Shown here one piece after another: positions 61,801 to 64,000 of a stretch of 64,000 nucleotides of DNA. The notes below the pieces were generated by a model. The model was not told the origin of the DNA. It saw only the letters and a program-made list of their open reading frames with translations, and made no database searches. Origin of the DNA: Durusdinium trenchii (taxonomy: Eukaryota; Sar; Dinophyceae; Suessiales; Symbiodiniaceae); NCBI GenBank assembly GCA_963970005.1, contig CAXAMN010004025.1, positions 296,351 to 360,350 of the forward strand, in the 5' to 3' direction. Within the stretch, counting starts at the first letter, position 1. Each line of letters begins with the position of its first letter. Both the position numbers and the translations under genes were made by a program.

Positions 61801-64000
61801 CTCCCTTTTGTGCTCAGTGTGTCATGTTCTTTTTTTATGTCTTCACCAACTGATTCAAATCCTTTTGGGTCCTAGTTTCTCAGCGGAGTGTGTTTATGCC
61901 AACTAGGCAACTGGGCGACCTTTCCCTCAGTCTGTCTTTCTCCCTCATTGGATACAAATACTATATATACAAGTATCGATTGGGGATGTCGGGTAGGCCT
62001 TTGCAGCCTATATATATATATACAAAAGCTCATCATTCTGGAATGTCTGAAACTGATTCCTGACCCTCAAGGGCAGGTCTGCAACTCAACCTCACCTCTG
62101 TAAGCATGTAGTGCAAGTGCATTGGGACATAGGTAAAGGTCCCAGGATTCGTGTGATGTATCCTCAGTTGGAAACGACAAATTATGATGACTATCTCTGA
62201 GGCAAAGCTCATGCTTCTGAGTTGGTCCATGACTGTTTTCAGGTTGAAGAATCTCAAAGCTTGCCCGGCTATCCTTGGAAGCACAAATCGCACTCATCAT
62301 TTCTGCTATGTGGCGCAATGTGTGGAGCCTGTGCTAGGGATGCCCTGCACAGCATCGCGCTGTCAGTGGCCGCCTGCATCGAGTCCCATGTGTTCTTCCC
62401 GCTGCCTTTGACTTGGCTCTGTGCAATGTATGATGTATGTGTATGTCTATGGTGAACTCGAAACTTCTATTTTCCCTTAAAATGTAGGAGCCAAATGAAC
62501 AGTACGAGCTTTTCTTCAAGGAAGCTCCCCGCGCCCTCAGGCGGGGAGCTTCCTTGAAGAAGCGTGAGCTATCCTGCGTCCATGCTAGTAGTAGCGTCCT
62601 AATTCTTTGCAAATGCAAACTGCACCTCATCGTGGAATGGGTGACTTTTTCCTTTGATCGGAATGTTTGCAACTTACGAAAATGAAAAGGGTCTCTCTGT
62701 AATTTTAAAACAGCCAGGTTTTGACCCGCGCCCATGTGTGTTTTATCATGTTTTATCTGTTCCTAAAATAGGAGCCCTATCTGGCACGCTTATGTCCTTT
62801 TCTGGGATACGAAGACGACGACCTTCGCCTCTCACAAACCCCGTCACCATCCCTCACCCCTCCACTGCCTTCCGCGCAATCACCTCCGGATCGCAGGCCA
62901 GTTGAAGGATGCCGCTGTGCCCTTCACGATTCCTGGCCATGATATTTTTTCGCACGTTGTAGATGTAAAAGTGAAAAGGCTCCTACTGTGTCACATGCTG
63001 GACTGCATCAAGGCTCACTGCAATGCTGCCTATTTCATGTACTTTCGGCTATTTAATGCTATTAGGTTGGAGGCCATCGCCAACAGGTTGGAGGCCATCG
63101 CTAGTAGAAACAAGGAAAAAGAAAAAGAAGAAAGGTCTAACAGTTTTACAACGTTTGCTATTCCTTACGACTCCAAATTGGGCTCTTTCAACTCTCAGCC
63201 TGAAAGACTCGATGTGATGCTGGAGCAAGAAGCGCATGCCAATCCGTGCAGTGAAGAAACGGCGCAAAATCGCATCCACCTCTGCTTGCACGTGGCTGTA
63301 ATCCTAGCGGAGCACGGGCCGCTGCTGAATGTGTGGAAACCACCAACTTAAAGGTTCTGTGAGCCTGAGGAGAACCAAATGATTGTCATTTCAATCGCAC
63401 AATCAATGCAGAGAACCAAGTGATCCGATCAAGTCCTCCCGAAGCTCAGCGATAAGGTCTTGTACTCCAAAGGCCATTGCCTAGAGGCAAGTAATACGGT
63501 GAGGAAGGTTCCGTGTTTGGGGCTAGGCATAACACACCAACTGGAATAAGACACATGTCTGACTATCCATTCCTGACATGTCCTGACTTCTTGTGCCAAC
63601 CCTCACTGGCCAAACACTCTGCCTGAATCACTTCGGAATGCTCCTCGAAGACACGAGTCAGTAGCATTGTGAACTCTTTATCCAGTTCCTCCGTGTACGG
63701 TACAGGTGACTCCTGGAAATGAACAAAAACCCAAAGAGACAGACTCCATGAACCACATTTCATGCACGTAAAATACAACGCTTGTTCCAACAGGGCTGTT
63801 GAGCACCTGGGTGTGAAATGGATTAGGCGCCGTAGGCTGTTGAATCGGTTTAACACCAAACTGAAGGAGAAATCGTTTGTCCTCCAGCAGGTGCACGAAG
63901 CCAGTGTACCACTCAATCACATCCCGGATGCCACTTCTTTCGCCCAGTCGGTACCTCCGCTTGGTCTACCTGCCCAACTCCCCGTTGGTCATGTTGGTCT
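58831..64000 (-). CDS. Mitochondrial PDK/BCKDK-family protein kinase, multi-exon, 5' end beyond window
   Basis: Nine exons in family order: [43 protein letters not shown] (contains the conserved His), [13 protein letters not shown], a weak [13 protein letters not shown] exon, [14 protein letters not shown] joined to [13 protein letters not shown] (N box), [10 protein letters not shown] (G1 box) and [18 protein letters not shown] with [11 protein letters not shown] (G2 region). These kinases phosphorylate the E1 subunit of pyruvate or branched-chain 2-oxoacid dehydrogenase in the mitochondrial matrix. The start and any targeting peptide lie past 64,000. Introns are long and hold repeats. I cannot separate PDK from BCKDK by eye. 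Confidence 0.88.
58849..58975 (-). CDS. PDK/BCKDK gene, G2-box exon
   Basis: Encodes [37 protein letters not shown] and MPHVSQ. The GxGxGLxxSRxYAxYFGGxLxxxSxxGxGTD pattern is diagnostic. The frame either stops at TGA 58,831-58,833 after VRTVF, or continues through a good GTAAGG donor at 58,848. Confidence 0.9.
59395..59935. repeat. Tandem repeat, about 255-bp unit, with hairpin cores and poly-C runs
   Basis: Three cores of the form ACGAAAGGT(N)nAGGGGATA lie at about 59,396, 59,656 and 59,897. Two longer shared blocks (CGTCTTCGTGAGCCTCT, TTTCAGGATAGTT) lie near 59,573 and 59,728. Pure C runs of about 20 and 10 lie at 59,488-59,540. The whole sits in the PDK/BCKDK intron between the G1 and G2 exons. 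Confidence 0.7.
60840..60933 (-). CDS. PDK/BCKDK gene, G1-box exon
   Basis: After [27 protein letters not shown], then FMFTT. DEGGGI is the ATP-binding G1 box and IWxxxFTT the following helix. The first base completes the Thr codon of the exon ending at 61,340. The 3' boundary is approximate. Confidence 0.9.
61182..61217. repeat. Partial foldback element, inverted relative to 62.51 kb
   Basis: CGCTTCTTCAGGCGGGGGG then AGCTTCCTTGAAGAAG. With its flanks (TAGGACGCAAGATAGCTCA) it matches the reverse complement of the 62.51-62.60 kb element, but one arm is shortened. Intronic to the PDK/BCKDK gene. Confidence 0.7.
61340..61446 (-). CDS. PDK/BCKDK gene, N-box exon
   Basis: 107 bp: [20 protein letters not shown], then [16 protein letters not shown]. 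KNxxRATVE is the ATP/Mg2+-binding N box. The 3' donor is GA (GTCAC|GATGCT), required to give [13 protein letters not shown]. Confidence 0.9.
62096..62162 (-). CDS. PDK/BCKDK gene, exon [14 protein letters not shown]
   Basis: Between CAACTGAG and a GTGAGG donor: [20 protein letters not shown], then TE. YVPxHLxxMLxEL(F)KN is diagnostic for the family, and the split falls inside that motif. Confidence 0.9.
62241..62294 (-). CDS. PDK/BCKDK gene, probable small exon
   Basis: The frame reads [17 protein letters not shown], which could be the family's LCxxxYxxAPxLEI segment. The splice sites are weak (GA donor). Position between its neighbours fits. Confidence 0.4.
62512..62561. repeat. Perfect 21-bp inverted repeat (foldback element)
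   Basis: The left arm begins TTCTTCAAGGAAGCTCCCC (62,512-62,532). The right arm is its exact reverse complement (62,541-62,561), with an 8-base loop. The flank carries a CTAGTAGTAGCG remnant of the palindromic GCTACTAGTAGC family. Confidence 0.85.
62858..62921 (-). CDS. PDK/BCKDK gene, exon [13 protein letters not shown]
   Basis: After [27 protein letters not shown], matching the family's HIGxIxxxCxPxxVxxxAxE. Ends at a GTGAGG donor. Confidence 0.75.
63200..63281 (-). CDS. PDK/BCKDK gene, conserved-His exon
   Basis: The frame reads [20 protein letters not shown], then HHIESFR. LxRFxxxRIxxRxLxxQH is the family motif with its catalytically relevant His. GC donor (63,199-63,198). Confidence 0.88.
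63588..63712 (-). CDS. PDK/BCKDK gene, exon [16 protein letters not shown]
   Basis: After [27 protein letters not shown], then [20 protein letters not shown]. Equivalent to the FxxxLxxIxxRHxxVVxTMAxGVxE segment. GT donor (63,587-63,586). Confidence 0.85.
63807..63965 (-). CDS. PDK/BCKDK gene, exon [14 protein letters not shown]
   Basis: 53 codons: [40 protein letters not shown]. Corresponds to VRxxxxWYxxSFxEL in the N-terminal helical domain. GT donor after CACCCAG. The start is set by the nearest AG before an in-frame stop. Confidence 0.8.

Noticed and set aside
1..64000. tRNA, rRNA, CRISPR array, bacterial operons or Shine-Dalgarno sites
   Set aside because: None seen. Intron structure and repeat content are eukaryotic.

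Overview
The window looks like nuclear DNA of a dinoflagellate, most likely a Symbiodiniaceae-type alga. Coding sequence is split into many short exons (about 55-170 bp). Homology-guided exon joins repeatedly require GC or GA at the 5' splice site as well as GT, and nearly every acceptor is AG|G. Microsatellites and short palindromic repeats are abundant, and two retroelement copies begin with GGCTCAAG, which equals the 3' end of the dinoflagellate spliced leader. All exon coordinates were read by eye from frame continuity and family motifs. They are models, not mapped transcripts.

Layout. 0-3.6 kb: degraded coding fragments and an OTU-type cysteine protease gene on the + strand. 5.6-12.2 kb: a SulP/SLC26-type anion transporter with a STAS domain on the - strand, in at least 14 short exons. 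12.8-24.7 kb: scattered - strand exons of genes I could not identify, including a 253-codon terminal exon at 15.3-16.1 kb and a possible kinase C-terminus at 18.1 kb. 22.5-23.5 kb: the first copy of a 1.05 kb dispersed repeat. 26-28 kb: microsatellites and a GC-rich minisatellite.

28.0-49.1 kb: three head-to-tail copies (A, B, C; + strand, 6.4-7.4 kb each) of one large non-LTR retrotransposon, separated only by (ACAT/ATTAC/CATAC)n microsatellite. The domain order is N-terminal zinc motif, coiled coil, a USP-like (peptidase C19) deubiquitinase-type domain, an exonuclease-endonuclease-phosphatase (EEP) nuclease, a reverse transcriptase with a WVDD catalytic motif, a CCHH-type zinc motif, a possible RNase H-like domain, further C-terminal zinc motifs, and a PIP-box-like segment with a conserved acidic FxVD(F/Y)F tail. 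No copy is intact. Together they define what I think is the most interesting system here: a LINE carrying its own USP-like protease and apparently living in microsatellites.

49.4-64 kb: - strand genes again. These are an uncharacterised membrane-anchored protein, a CNNM/CorC-type metal transporter (DUF21 plus CBS pair, 50.0-57.3 kb), an uncharacterised exon cluster (57.5-58.0 kb), and a mitochondrial PDK/BCKDK-family kinase (58.8 kb to past the window end). The introns hold the second copy of the 1.05 kb repeat, foldback elements and tandem repeats. Host genes from 5.6 to 64 kb all run on the - strand, as expected for dinoflagellate unidirectional gene arrays, while the retroelements run on the + strand. 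I saw no tRNA, rRNA or CRISPR array.
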